Shown: piece after piece, positions 18,264-27,550 of the stretch | How the letters are laid out: each line of letters opens with the position of its first letter | How positions within the stretch are numbered: the first letter of the stretch is position 1 | Assembly: GCA_963804595.1 (NCBI GenBank) | Contig: CAWDQZ010000009.1 | Span: forward strand, 320,553 to 384,552 | DNA: 64,000 nucleotides | Direction: 5' to 3' | DNA from: DASUPK01 sp963804595 | Lineage (GTDB): Bacteria > Actinomycetota > Thermoleophilia > Solirubrobacterales > 70-9 | Translations under genes and position numbers: made by a program | The notes under the pieces: model-generated | Seen by the model: only the letters and a program-made list of their open reading frames with translations | What the model was told of the DNA's origin: nothing | Databases searched by the model: none

Positions 18264-19606
18264 GCGACGACCGAGCGGCCTCACTGTGGTGCGAATTCGG
18301 CTGGCTCGGCGGCGAGCGAGCCGAGGCGGGGGTCCTGATCGAGCTGGATGGCGAGCGGATCGGCTCGATCGACACAGGTGTGACCGAGGCGCCGGCCGAG
18401 GCGACCAAGCTGATCGGCCTGACGATCCCGGGAATGGCCAACGCCCACTCCCACGCATTCCAGCGCGCACTGCGCGGGCGCACCCAGGGGGAGCGGGGCG
18501 ACTTCTGGACCTGGCGCGAGCGGATGTACGAGATCGCCAAGGGGATCGACCCCGACTCCTACCTCGCCCTGGCCCGCGCGACCTTCGGCGAGATGGCGCT
18601 CGCTGGGATCACCGCGGTCGGAGAGTTCCACTATCTCCATCACGCCCCCGGAGGCGACCGCTACGAGGACCCGAACGCGATGGGGAGGGCCGTGATCGAC
18701 GCGGCGCGCGAGGCGGGAATCCGGATCACCCTGCTGGACGCGTGCTACCTCCACGGCGGGATCGGGCAGGAGGCGGAGGGAACCCAGCTCCGCTTCTCGG
18801 ATGGCACGGCCGACGACTGGGCGGAGCGCGTCGACGGGCTCGAGGAAACCGCGGGCGTGCGCCTCGGCGCGGCTATCCACAGCGTCCGCGCGGTCGACCC
18901 GGAGTCCGCGGCGCGTGTCGCGGCCTTCGCCGGCGAACGCTCCTGGCCGCTCCACGCCCACCTCTCCGAGCAGCCCGCCGAGAACGAGGACTGCCGGTCC
19001 GCCTACGGAATGACCCCGACCGCGCTCCTCGGGAAGGCCGGGGCGCTCTCGGGGCGCTTCACCGCGGTGCATGCGACCCACCTGGCCGGTGACGACTTCG
19101 AGCTGCTGGGAGGGACGGAATGCGGGGTCTGCCTCTGCCCGACGACCGAGCGTGATCTCGCCGACGGCGTCGGCCCGGCGCGACGGCTGGTCGAGGCCGG
19201 GGCACGACTGTCACTCGGTACCGACTCGCACGCACAGATCGATCCCTTCGAGGAGGCCCGTGCGGTCGAGCTCGACCGGCGACTGGAGAGCGGGGAGCGG
19301 GGAGGGCATTCAGCCGGCGAGCTGCTCTCGGCAGCCGCGGCCGGCGGCTGCGCCTCCATCGGCTGGCCCGAGGCCGGGCGGATCGATCCCGGTGCGCTCG
19401 CCGACCTCGTGACCGTCGGGCTCGACGGCGTCCGGCTAGCCGGGGCCGATCCGGATCACCTGATCGAATCCCTGGTCTTCGCGGGAGCCGCCGCCGACGT
19501 GCGGCACGTCATCGTCGGCGGGCAATTCATCGTCAGCGATGGCGCGCATCGAAGACTCGACGTCGCCGCCGAGCTCGCCGAGGCGATCGCCGGGCAGCCC
19601 GGATGA
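18260..19606 (+). CDS. hutF: Formimidoylglutamate deiminase
   Basis: 448 residues, GTG start overlapping the deformylase stop. Amidohydrolase-fold enzyme that turns N-formimidoyl-L-glutamate into N-formyl-L-glutamate plus ammonia (the two-step branch of histidine degradation). Visible: PGMANAHSHAFQRALRGR (metal-binding HxH), EFHYLHH, LHAHLSEQPAENEDC, VHATHL and GTDSHAQIDPFEEAR (catalytic Asp region), LG...GRIDPGALADLVTV. A TRZ/ATZ-type deaminase is the only realistic alternative; the HSHAFQR signature and the hut context favour HutF. Confidence 0.94.
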   Translation: MSDDRAASLWCEFGWLGGERAEAGVLIELDGERIGSIDTGVTEAPAEATKLIGLTIPGMANAHSHAFQRALRGRTQGERGDFWTWRERMYEIAKGIDPDSYLALARATFGEMALAGITAVGEFHYLHHAPGGDRYEDPNAMGRAVIDAAREAGIRITLLDACYLHGGIGQEAEGTQLRFSDGTADDWAERVDGLEETAGVRLGAAIHSVRAVDPESAARVAAFAGERSWPLHAHLSEQPAENEDCRSAYGMTPTALLGKAGALSGRFTAVHATHLAGDDFELLGGTECGVCLCPTTERDLADGVGPARRLVEAGARLSLGTDSHAQIDPFEEARAVELDRRLESGERGGHSAGELLSAAAAGGCASIGWPEAGRIDPGALADLVTVGLDGVRLAGADPDHLIESLVFAGAAADVRHVIVGGQFIVSDGAHRRLDVAAELAEAIAGQPG

Positions 19607-20784
19607 GCTCGCTGGCGATCGACAACATCGGCCTGCTGGTCACCAACGACCCGTCGCTGGGCGAGGGACCGCTCGGGATCCTCCGGAACGCCTCGATCGT
19701 CTTCGAGGACGACCGGGTGGCCGGGCTGGAGGGGCCCGGCGCCGCCGCGGACCGGCGCTTCGACGCCGCGGGCCGCTGCGTGATCCCGGGTTTCGTCGAC
19801 AGCCACACCCACCTCGTCTTCGAGGGCGATCGGTCGGAGGAGTTCGCCGCCCGGATGGCGGGGAGGCCGTACGAGGCGCGCGGGATCATCACCACGGTGG
19901 AGGCGACCCGAGCTGCCGGCGACCGGGAGCTCCGCGACGGCGCCGCCGTGAGGCGGCGGGAAGGCCTGCGGGCAGGGATCACGCACGTCGAGATCAAGTC
20001 CGGCTATGCGCTCGACATCGCCGGCGAGCGGCGCCTGTGTGAGATCGCGGCGGAGCTCACCGACGACGTCACCTTCCTCGGGGCGCACGCGGTCCCACCC
20101 GAGTACGAGGGCACGCCGGACGAGTACGTGGAGCTCGTCTGCGGCGAGATGCTGGAGGCCTGCGCGCCCCTCGCCCGTTGGATCGACGTCTTCTGCGAAC
20201 GGGGCGCGTTCGACGCCGAGCAGTCGCGGCGGGTGCTCGCCGCCGGGCGCGAGGCGGGCCTCGGCCTCCGCGTGCACGGCAACCAGCTCGGCGAGGGACC
20301 AGGAGTCCGCTTGGCGGTGGAGATGGGCGCCGCCTCGGTCGACCACTGCACCTATCTCGACGACGCCGACATCGAGGCGCTGGCGGCCAGCGAGACCGTC
20401 GCGACCTTCCTGCCCGCCACCGATTTCTCGACCCGCCAGCCCTATCCGGACGCGCGCAGGCTGATCGATGCCGGCGGCAGGTTCGCGATCGCCACCAACA
20501 CCAATCCGGGGTCCAGCAACACGACCTCGATGAGCCTCTGCATCGCCCTCGCCGTCCGCGACATGGGGATGACCGCCGAGGAGGCCCTGGTTGCCGCGAC
20601 CCTGGGTGGCGCCAGGGCGCTCGGTCGCAACGACGTCGGCCGGCTGGCTCCGGGTGCGAGGGCCGACGCGGTGGTGCTGGACGCTCCCTCCTACACCCAT
20701 CTCGTCTACCGACCCGGGGTTCCGCTGACCTTCGCGGTGTTCGTCGCCGGGGAGGCGGCGTGGGGTCCCGGCTCGATGGCCTAG
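19603..20784 (+). CDS. hutI: Imidazolonepropionase
   Basis: 393 residues, ATG overlapping the hutF stop. Hydrolyses imidazolone propionate to N-formimidoyl-L-glutamate. Visible: PGFVDSHTHLVFEGDRSEEFAARMAGRPY (HxH metal site and the family's substrate loop), EIKSGYALD, GAHAVPPEY, HGNQLGEG, DHCTYLDD and NTNPGSSNTTSM. It functionally precedes HutF although it is last in the operon. No regulator (HutC) or transporter is seen adjacent. Confidence 0.96.
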   Translation: MSSLAIDNIGLLVTNDPSLGEGPLGILRNASIVFEDDRVAGLEGPGAAADRRFDAAGRCVIPGFVDSHTHLVFEGDRSEEFAARMAGRPYEARGIITTVEATRAAGDRELRDGAAVRRREGLRAGITHVEIKSGYALDIAGERRLCEIAAELTDDVTFLGAHAVPPEYEGTPDEYVELVCGEMLEACAPLARWIDVFCERGAFDAEQSRRVLAAGREAGLGLRVHGNQLGEGPGVRLAVEMGAASVDHCTYLDDADIEALAASETVATFLPATDFSTRQPYPDARRLIDAGGRFAIATNTNPGSSNTTSMSLCIALAVRDMGMTAEEALVAATLGGARALGRNDVGRLAPGARADAVVLDAPSYTHLVYRPGVPLTFAVFVAGEAAWGPGSMA

Positions 20785-20868
20785 CGATCGTGCCGATCTA
20801 AGAAGCAACGGCCGCACCCCGGTTAACGAGGTGACCACTCCTTGTATCGATTCTGTGAATTGCTTTGG

Positions 20869-21612
20869 TCAGCCGCGGCGGGCCGCGGCGAGGAAGGCCT
20901 CGAGGCGATCGTTGTAGGGCGCGCCGGTCGAGGGGACCGTGTGGCCTCGGCCGCGAATCACCTCGCGCTCAGCCGAGAGGGCTTCCGCCAGGGCGTCGCA
21001 GACCGCCTCGAAGGCGGGCGAATGGCCACCGGAGAGCACCAGCACCGGGAAATCGGCGGCGGCCAGCCGGTTCAGCGGGACGTCGGCCTCCCACGAGGGC
21101 CGCTCCCGCTTGAGCAGCTCGACCCCGTGCAGGAGCTCCTCCGGCAGCTGATCCGGCGTCCCGAATGCCGAGCCGGCGCCGCCACGAAAGAGGCGCAGGA
21201 AGTCCTCCGACGGGATCGACGATGCACCGGCGAAGAGGCGCTCCCCGTTGGTGATCATCTCGTCGACCTCGGGCGTGCCCTCGGCGACTCTCAGGCAGCC
21301 GGGCTCCGAGACGGTCAGGGAGCGGACCGCGTCAGGGCGCTCGGCCGCGGCGAGCAGGGCGATCACCGCGCCATAGGAATGTCCGACCAGGTGCGCTCCG
21401 TCACCGAGCAGCTCGGCGAACATCGGTGCCTCGACCTCGAAGTCGTTGCGCTCCAGGGGTGGGCTCTCGCCGAAGCCGGGGCGGCTCGGGATGACCAGCG
21501 TCCAGCGTTCGGCCAGCTCGCGCTGCTTTCGCCAGGTGAGCGCCGGTCCGACGATGTCGCCGTGGACGAAGAGGATCGGCGGCCCCTCGCCGAAGCGCTC
21601 AACGGCGAGCAT
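20869..21612 (-). CDS. Alpha/beta-fold hydrolase
   Basis: 247 residues from ATG 21612; the frame is open 18 codons further, but that stretch has no family similarity. Oxyanion region FVHGDIVGPALTW, nucleophile elbow GHSYGA, an acid candidate around VLVLSGGHSPAF and the catalytic histidine in RGRGHTVP give a complete triad pattern. Substrate unknown; small soluble single-domain esterase or lactonase-like enzymes look like this. It is divergent from the glycosyltransferase gene at 21672, sharing a 59-base intergenic region. Confidence 0.85.
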   Translation of the reverse strand: MLAVERFGEGPPILFVHGDIVGPALTWRKQRELAERWTLVIPSRPGFGESPPLERNDFEVEAPMFAELLGDGAHLVGHSYGAVIALLAAAERPDAVRSLTVSEPGCLRVAEGTPEVDEMITNGERLFAGASSIPSEDFLRLFRGGAGSAFGTPDQLPEELLHGVELLKRERPSWEADVPLNRLAAADFPVLVLSGGHSPAFEAVCDALAEALSAEREVIRGRGHTVPSTGAPYNDRLEAFLAAARRG

Positions 21613-21657
21613 CTCGCACGACGATTCGTAGCAACCGCGGCATAGCCGAACAAACCC

Positions 21658-21663
21658 TACGAT
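21658..21663 (+). promoter_or_regulatory. -10 box of the glycosyltransferase gene
   Basis: TACGAT, 8 bases before the ATG at 21672, with no ribosome binding site in between. Part of the recurring near-leaderless pattern. Confidence 0.45.
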
Positions 21664-21671
21664 CACCGCGG

Positions 21672-22694
21672 ATGAAGCTGATCATCCAGGTCCCCTGCCT
21701 GAACGAGGAGGAGTCGCTGCCCCGCCTCCTCTCGGAGCTGCCGCGGGAGGTCCCCGGGTTCGACGAGGTCGAGTGGCTCGTCGTGGACGACGGTTCCACT
21801 GACCGCACGGTCGAGGTGGCGCGTCGGGATGGCGTCGACCACCTGGTGAAATTGACCACGAACAAGGGGCTGGCGACGGCGTTCCAAGCGGGGCTCGACG
21901 CAGCCCTGAAGCTCGGCGCTGACGTGATCGTCAACACCGACGCCGACAACCAGTACCGCTCTCGGGACATTCCGCGTCTCGTCGAGCCGATCATGGCCGG
22001 CCGCGCCGACATGGTGGTTGGGGACCGGCAGGTGCAGCGCATCGACCACTTCTCGCCGACGAAGAAGCTGCTCCAGCGACTCGGCAGCTGGGTCGTCCGT
22101 CGTGCGTCCGGCACCGACGTGCTGGACACGACCTCCGGGTTCCGCGCCTACAACCGCGAGGCCGCGCTGCAGCTGATCGTCGTCTCCCGCTACACGTACA
22201 CCCTCGAGAGCCTGATCCAGGCGGGCAAGATGTCGGTGGCTCTGGAGGACGTGCCGATCTCCACGAACCCCACCGACCGCGAGTCCCGGCTGGTGGGCTC
22301 GACCTCCGCCTACGTCCGCCGCAACGCCTACGCGATCTTCCGCGCCTACACGCTGTACGAGCCACTACGCGTCTTCATGCTGCTCGCACTCGTCTTCGCC
22401 GTGCTGGCGGTGGCCGCGTGGTCTCCCTTCCTGATCGACTGGATCCTGAACGGCGACCGCAGCGGCCACGTCCAGTCTCTGATCCTGGGCGCCGTGCTGA
22501 TGCTGGCGGCCGTCCAGATGTTCGCGCTCGGCATCATCGGTGACGCGCTCGCCGGGCAGCGGGCGATCGCCCAGCGCGTCTACGAGCGGGTCAGGCGCCT
22601 CGAGCTCGAGGCGGGCGTCAGGCCGACGCACTACGAGCGACTCGCCTCGGACCGCCCGCTCACCGTGGAGACGATCGAGACGATCGCCCGGTGA
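21672..22694 (+). CDS. Family 2 glycosyltransferase, polyprenyl-phosphate-sugar type
   Basis: 340 residues. N-terminal GT-A domain (about 1-225): IIQVPCLNEEESLPRLLSEL, VVDDGSTDRTVE, NKGLATAFQAGLDAA, and NTDADNQY carrying the metal-binding DxD-type motif. Two C-terminal membrane helices (about 235-260 and 275-300) resemble DPM1/GtrB-like enzymes that charge polyprenyl phosphate with a sugar at the membrane. ATG at 21672 is preceded by a TACGAT box 8 bases upstream and no Shine-Dalgarno. Its stop overlaps the next methyltransferase, and a large membrane protein follows. Confidence 0.88.
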   Translation: MKLIIQVPCLNEEESLPRLLSELPREVPGFDEVEWLVVDDGSTDRTVEVARRDGVDHLVKLTTNKGLATAFQAGLDAALKLGADVIVNTDADNQYRSRDIPRLVEPIMAGRADMVVGDRQVQRIDHFSPTKKLLQRLGSWVVRRASGTDVLDTTSGFRAYNREAALQLIVVSRYTYTLESLIQAGKMSVALEDVPISTNPTDRESRLVGSTSAYVRRNAYAIFRAYTLYEPLRVFMLLALVFAVLAVAAWSPFLIDWILNGDRSGHVQSLILGAVLMLAAVQMFALGIIGDALAGQRAIAQRVYERVRRLELEAGVRPTHYERLASDRPLTVETIETIAR

Positions 22695-23305
22695 GCGTCG
22701 ACGGCGGAGGGAACGTCTACGACAAGTACGGGACCTCCAATCCGATCGCGCGAAGGCTGATGGCGGGGTTCATGGCGGATCTCGACGAGCTGGTCGAGCG
22801 AAGCGGCGCGCGCGAGGCGCACGAGGTCGGCTGCGGCGAGGGCGAGGTCTCCATCCGGCTCGCCCAACGCGGCATCCGGGTGAGGGGCACGGATGCCTTC
22901 CCGCAGGTGCTCGAGGAGGCGCGGCGGCGGGCGTCCGCGGCCGGCGAGCAGATCGACTTCGAGGCAAGGCCCGTCGAGGAGCTCGATCCCGAGACGGACG
23001 CGGCGGAGCTGGTGGTCTGCTGCGAGGTGCTCGAGCATCTCGAGGACCCGCAGCGGGCTCTGGATGTCCTCAGCCGCCTGGCCAGACCGTGGCTGATCGC
23101 GAGCGTCCCGCGCGAGCCGCTCTGGCGGGCACTCAATCTGGCGCGGCTCTCCTATGTCGGGGACCTGGGCAATACGCCTGGGCACCTGAGCCACTGGTCG
23201 AAAGGCGGGTTCGAGCGATTCCTCAGCGAGCGATTCGAGGTCATCGAGGTTCTTAGCCCGCTCCCCTGGTCGATGGCGCTCTGTCGTGCTCCTGAGGCAG
23301 ACTGA
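22691..23305 (+). CDS. Class I SAM-dependent methyltransferase
   Basis: 204 residues, GTG start overlapping the glycosyltransferase stop (GTGA). N-terminal GNVYDKYGTSNPIARRLM is followed by SAM-binding HEVGCGEGEVSIRLAQRG, then VVCCEVLEHLEDPQRALDVLSRL and the hydrophobic WLIASVPREPLWR. Coupling to a membrane-linked glycosyltransferase suggests methylation of a glycan or lipid-linked sugar, which is inference from context. Confidence 0.87.
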   Translation: MSVDGGGNVYDKYGTSNPIARRLMAGFMADLDELVERSGAREAHEVGCGEGEVSIRLAQRGIRVRGTDAFPQVLEEARRRASAAGEQIDFEARPVEELDPETDAAELVVCCEVLEHLEDPQRALDVLSRLARPWLIASVPREPLWRALNLARLSYVGDLGNTPGHLSHWSKGGFERFLSERFEVIEVLSPLPWSMALCRAPEAD

Positions 23306-23326
23306 GGTGGGCGGGACACCGCCCTC

Positions 23327-23332
23327 TAGAAT
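23327..23332 (+). promoter_or_regulatory. -10 box of the GT-C-like gene
   Basis: TAGAAT, 11 bases before the ATG at 23344, downstream of the methyltransferase stop. It would let the membrane protein be transcribed separately. Confidence 0.4.
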
Positions 23333-23343
23333 CGCCGACCTCC

Positions 23344-25107
23344 ATGAGGCGCGTGCGCAAGGCGCTCCAATCACTCCGATCGAGACGTGGCGTGGCCGCG
23401 GTAGTCACGCTCGGCTTCGCCTGGGGGATCGTCATCCACCAGCTCGGCTGGGCCCAGCTCGGGCACTTCGCTCAGGTGCGCGCGTTCGCCGACGGACAGG
23501 CGCAGATCGACCCCTGGCATTGGGAGACCAACGACAAGGCCTGGGTCATGACCGATGGACAGGGGCACTTCTACTCGGTGAAGAGCCCGGGGACGGCAGC
23601 GCTGACGACACCCCTGTACATGGCGATCGAGGGACTCGGCGGCGACAAGCTCGCGCGGGCCGCCGTCGACAACGAGAACCGGACCGCCCACCCCAAGTGG
23701 CACCCGGACAGCGTTGTTCCACTGGAGAACATGGGCTACGACGTCCAGCGCGGCCTGCGCGTCCAGGCGCGCGTCGAGGAGAAGACGCCGATCGTCTGGG
23801 CGCTCACGCTGATCGCCGCGGTGATCCCGGGGGTGCTGATGTTGCTCGCCGTGCGTTGGGCGGCGGACCGGTTCGTCCCCGGCTACGGAACGGCGGCGGC
23901 GATCACCCTCGGCCTGGCGACGATCGTCATGACCTTCTCCGCGGAGTTCTTCTCGCACGTGATCTCCGCCGCTCTCGCCTTCGCGGCGTTCTGCGTGTTG
24001 ATGAAGGAGAGGGACGGGCCGCCGCGACGCTGGTCGATGTTCGCGGCGGGACTGCTCGCCGGCCTCGCCGTCACCTTCGAGTTCCAGACCGGGCTGGTCG
24101 GGGTCGTGCTGATCTTCTACGCCCTCGCCCGCAGGTCGGACCGCCTGCGGCGGGCGGCCCTCTACGCCACCGGGGCCGTTCTGGGCGCGGCGCCGATGCT
24201 CGCCTTCAACACCTGGGCGTTCGGTAATCCGCTCAAGCTCGCCTACAGCGACGCCGTCGCCTTCCCCGGCAGGAGCGGCCACGACGTCCTCGGGCTGAAC
24301 AGCGACGGCTTCTTCGGCATCACGATTCCCCGCTTCGACAGCGCCTCCGACCTGCTCTTCGCGGGTCGCGGCCTGCTCGTGCTCACCCCGATCCTGGTGA
24401 TGGCGGTGATCGGCGTGTTCATGATGCGGCGCAAGCATCGCGCCGAGGCCAACACGATCCTCGCCGTCGCCCTCGTCTACTTCATCTACAACTCGGGCTA
24501 CTGGCTGCCCTACGGCGGGGGCACGCCCGGACCGCGGTTCCTGATCCCGGCGCTTCCCTTCGTCGCCATCGGGCTCGCGTACGCCTACAAGCGGCTGCCC
24601 GCCTTGACCCTGGGACTCGCCATTCCCTCCGCCCTCTTCATGGTCGTGGGGACGCTGACCTATCCGCTGATCGGCAAGCAGGGAATCGGCACCTGGGCCG
24701 ACTGGCTGGTGCAGGGCCGCCTCGAGCACACGGTCCTCACGGCCTTCGGGGTGACCAATGCCTGGCTGGCGCTCGCGCCATTCTTCGCGGCGGTGGCGGT
24801 CGCGATCGTCCTGGCGGTGCGGGCGACGCCGGGCACCCTGTTCGCCGACTACCGGGCCGCGGTCCCGGTCGTGATCGGCTGGGCCTGCGTTGCCGCCGTC
24901 GCGCCCTCGCTCGCGAACTACGAGCCCGGCTTCCTCGAGCGCGGCAACCAGTCCGCCCTCTGGCTGATCGCGGCGGGCGCCCTGCTCTCGCTGCTGACGA
25001 TCACCGCCATCCGGCTCCGCGAGGGCCGGACTCAGCCGAAGTCGCAGGCCGCCGCGCGCGAGCCGGTCGTCGGTCGCGAGCTCGCGTCCGACGCGCCTAC
25101 CTCGTAG
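23344..25107 (+). CDS. Polytopic membrane protein, GT-C glycosyltransferase-like
   Basis: 587 residues with roughly 11-12 predicted membrane segments between residues 15 and 560. The first large extracytoplasmic loop holds WHWETNDKAWVMTDGQGHFYSVKSPGTA, whose acidic and aromatic content resembles the substrate loop of PMT/ArnT-like GT-C enzymes. FEFQTG and YGGGTPGPRFLIPALPF in later parts also fit such transferases. It follows a polyprenyl-sugar synthase and methyltransferase, which would supply its donor. A TAGAAT box lies 11 bases before the ATG. The 3' end overlaps the convergent next gene by 76 bases. Function is inferred. Confidence 0.72.
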   Translation: MRRVRKALQSLRSRRGVAAVVTLGFAWGIVIHQLGWAQLGHFAQVRAFADGQAQIDPWHWETNDKAWVMTDGQGHFYSVKSPGTAALTTPLYMAIEGLGGDKLARAAVDNENRTAHPKWHPDSVVPLENMGYDVQRGLRVQARVEEKTPIVWALTLIAAVIPGVLMLLAVRWAADRFVPGYGTAAAITLGLATIVMTFSAEFFSHVISAALAFAAFCVLMKERDGPPRRWSMFAAGLLAGLAVTFEFQTGLVGVVLIFYALARRSDRLRRAALYATGAVLGAAPMLAFNTWAFGNPLKLAYSDAVAFPGRSGHDVLGLNSDGFFGITIPRFDSASDLLFAGRGLLVLTPILVMAVIGVFMMRRKHRAEANTILAVALVYFIYNSGYWLPYGGGTPGPRFLIPALPFVAIGLAYAYKRLPALTLGLAIPSALFMVVGTLTYPLIGKQGIGTWADWLVQGRLEHTVLTAFGVTNAWLALAPFFAAVAVAIVLAVRATPGTLFADYRAAVPVVIGWACVAAVAPSLANYEPGFLERGNQSALWLIAAGALLSLLTITAIRLREGRTQPKSQAAAREPVVGRELASDAPTS

Positions 25108-26765
25108 ACGATCAGTCCGGGGAGGCGGCACACCGTCAGTGGCAGGCCTTCGATCGACTTGCGGGCGGCGCCGGCCTGGGGTGTCCCCTCGCTGAGACCC
25201 GGGTGGAGGATCACCGTACGGACGCCATAGGCCTGGAGCTCGCGGACCGTCGCGGCGTCGGGGAAGTTCGCCATGTGCTTGACCAGGTCCAGGACGACGG
25301 CGGGGTTCGTGCTCGCCCGGCCGTTGACCATGTCCGGGAAGCCCTCGGTCGAGGCCAGCTGGAACGCCCGGTTCTCCTTGGCGGTGAGAGCCGGGAGGTG
25401 GAGCTGCGGGGTCGGGATCTCGTTTGTCGAGGGCTGGGCTCGTGGCACCTCGGGCATGGCCTGGTTGCCGAACGGGTCGAACGGCAGGCTCCGGCCTTCG
25501 GTGACGATCACCAGCGCCAGAAGCCCCGCCACGGCCGTTCCCGACCAGGCGGGAAGCCGGGTTCTCCTGACCGCGCGAATCGCCGCCTCCCCGCCGGCCG
25601 CCGCGAGCAAGGCCAAGGTCAGCGTCGAGAACGTCGCGAGGCGCCCCGGGGTCCGGATCGCATCCCACCCGGGAAGCAGCTCGTAGAGGACGCGGTAGGG
25701 CCAGAGCAGGCCGCCCTGCTCGCGAAAGCCGAGCTGGAGGACCAGGATCGCCGCCGTCGCGATTCCGAGGCCGATGCGCGTTCGCCTGCTCAGGCTGCTC
25801 GAGAAGATCCCGACCACCGCGAGCGCCACGATCACCAGGCCGGGAAAGAGGGTCTTCTCCTGCAACGTCGTGAGGCTGTTGCGGAAGCCCGCCGTCGCCG
25901 CGCCCCAGACCCAGTTCTCCTCCGGGGCCGTCAGAAACACCTTCACGGGACCGGAGAATGCGGCGACCTCATGAGGACTGCGTCTTGAGGCCGGAAAGTT
26001 GTCCGCGATATAGAGATAGTGGTGCGCGATCCAATACGAGATTGCGATGAAGACGACGGCGCCCGCCGCGCTTGCGAAGAGCATGTTGCGCGGCAGCGCC
26101 GGCCGTCCGCGGACGAGCCAGGCGATGATCGCGACCAGCACCGCCCCGGCGATCCCGTAGGCGAAGGGCAGGCCGAGCGCCCAGCCGAGCGACACTTGCC
26201 AGACGGCCAGGACCCATGCCCAGAAGAGCCACCAGGGGCTGCGCACCCGGATGCCGCGGACAGCGAAGGCGATGGAGAGCGGGATCCCGCCGCTCGAGAT
26301 CACCTGCAGGTGGCCGTCCTGCTCGAGCCTGTAAGGCGCGAAGGCGAACGCAGCGCCAGCGATCACGGCACCCGCTGGGCTCAGTCCGAGCTCGCGGGCG
26401 AGCAGGTACGCGCCGAAGAAGGCCAGCGCGTAGGCGAAGAGGAAGAGCAGGTCGTAGCGGACCATCGCCGCGTGTGGCCCGCTGCCGATGATCCCGGCCG
26501 GCGCATAGCCGATCAGCGCGTCCCCGAATGCGAGCGAGTCCTTCAGCGGCCAGAAGCGGTTCGAGTCGAAGTAGTGGAGAGGCTGATGGAGCAGCGCGTG
26601 GCCGCCCCACGCCGGCTGCCACGCCTCCGCCAGCGGGTCGCCGATGTCCCGCGGGACGACGCCGCCCAGGTGGATCAACAGCGGCCAGGTCATCACGATC
26701 GCGAGCAGCGACGCTCCGACCGCCGCGAATATGACCTCCCGCCGGGTCATCTCACTTGCTCGCAT
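25032..26765 (-). CDS. Large polytopic membrane protein (YfhO/GT-C-like)
   Basis: 577 residues from the ATG at 26765 (MRASEMTRR); a second ATG at 26750 is possible. About 12 membrane segments are followed by a soluble C-terminal domain of about 150 residues ending in VRTVILHPG...PLTVCRLPGLIVYEV. The first outer loop contains GDPLAEAWQPAWGGHALLHQPLHYFDSNRF, reminiscent of GT-C/YfhO membrane proteins of actinobacterial envelopes. Specific function unknown. It is convergent with and overlaps the 3' end of the preceding gene, so the two are not co-transcribed. Confidence 0.72.
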   Translation of the reverse strand: MRASEMTRREVIFAAVGASLLAIVMTWPLLIHLGGVVPRDIGDPLAEAWQPAWGGHALLHQPLHYFDSNRFWPLKDSLAFGDALIGYAPAGIIGSGPHAAMVRYDLLFLFAYALAFFGAYLLARELGLSPAGAVIAGAAFAFAPYRLEQDGHLQVISSGGIPLSIAFAVRGIRVRSPWWLFWAWVLAVWQVSLGWALGLPFAYGIAGAVLVAIIAWLVRGRPALPRNMLFASAAGAVVFIAISYWIAHHYLYIADNFPASRRSPHEVAAFSGPVKVFLTAPEENWVWGAATAGFRNSLTTLQEKTLFPGLVIVALAVVGIFSSSLSRRTRIGLGIATAAILVLQLGFREQGGLLWPYRVLYELLPGWDAIRTPGRLATFSTLTLALLAAAGGEAAIRAVRRTRLPAWSGTAVAGLLALVIVTEGRSLPFDPFGNQAMPEVPRAQPSTNEIPTPQLHLPALTAKENRAFQLASTEGFPDMVNGRASTNPAVVLDLVKHMANFPDAATVRELQAYGVRTVILHPGLSEGTPQAGAARKSIEGLPLTVCRLPGLIVYEVGASDASSRPTTGSRAAACDFG

Positions 26766-26789
26766 GAGCCGGGCATCCTCGCAACTCAC

Positions 26790-26928
26790 GGGATACGACG
26801 GCGCGAGCGGCCGGGGGTGGAGCCGGACCGTCGTCGGCACGGTGGGGGCCACCGAGCTGGGCGACTACACGGTGACCGCCGGCCTGGCTGTCGAGGGCGT
26901 CGAGCCGAAGATCCTGCTCGGGAGGTAA
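26790..26928 (+). pseudogene. Possible 3' gene remnant
   Basis: Between the membrane-protein start and pyrE, the plus strand carries about 45 codons with protein-like composition ending RTVVGTVGATELGDYTV, then EPKILLGR and TAA. The frame is open further upstream only through the opposite-strand gene, so no 5' part is available. This could be the tail of a lost gene or a chance open frame in GC-rich DNA. Weak call. Confidence 0.2.
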
Positions 26929-26929
26929 T

Positions 26930-27499
26930 TCAATCCCTGTCCGGGCGCTCCGGATAGAGCTCGTCGATCGTGACGAGCGAGCGATACGGCGCCTCGGCGG
27001 CCCGCTCGATCGCCTCCGCCCCGCCGGCGAGCCGATCCACGACCGAGGTCACTCCCGCGACCTCGAATCCCTCCTCCCTGATGCGCTCGATCGCACGGAT
27101 CGTCGATCCCCCGGTGGTCACCACGTCCTCGACCACCAGGCAGCGCGTTCCGCGCTCCAGCACCGGGCCCTCGATCCAGCGCTGCAACCCGTGCTCCTTG
27201 CGCTCCTTGCGCACGAAGAAGGCGACCAAGCCATCGCCCCGCTCGGATCCGATCGCCGCGCAGGCGAGTGGGTCCGCGCCCAGCGTCATCCCCCCGACCG
27301 CCGTGGCGTCGCGTTCGGCCGCCTCGGCGGCTATCAGCTCGCCCGCGGCTCGATAGGCGGGCGGCCGAAGCAGCGCTCGCTTGGCGTCGACGTAGTACTG
27401 CGCCTTCCGGCCGCTCGACAGGGTCACCTCGCCGATCACGAGGGCGTGCTCGCGCAGCTCGGCGAGCAGCGTCTGGTGGGCTGCGTCCCGGTCCGGCAT
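26930..27499 (-). CDS. pyrE: Orotate phosphoribosyltransferase
   Basis: 189 residues from ATG 27499; ATGs at 27517 and 27520 are possible earlier starts. Pyrimidine synthesis: orotate + PRPP to OMP. Visible: GEVTLSSGRKAQYYVDAKR, GGMTLGADPLACA, VRKERKEHG and the PRPP-binding signature CLVVEDVVTTGGST. Length matches the family. No other pyr genes are in the window. Confidence 0.95.
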   Translation of the reverse strand: MPDRDAAHQTLLAELREHALVIGEVTLSSGRKAQYYVDAKRALLRPPAYRAAGELIAAEAAERDATAVGGMTLGADPLACAAIGSERGDGLVAFFVRKERKEHGLQRWIEGPVLERGTRCLVVEDVVTTGGSTIRAIERIREEGFEVAGVTSVVDRLAGGAEAIERAAEAPYRSLVTIDELYPERPDRD

Positions 27500-27550
27500 C
27501 CGGCTGATCCTAAGCATCATCCGGCGTGCGGCGGGGCCGGGCCCTGGTCG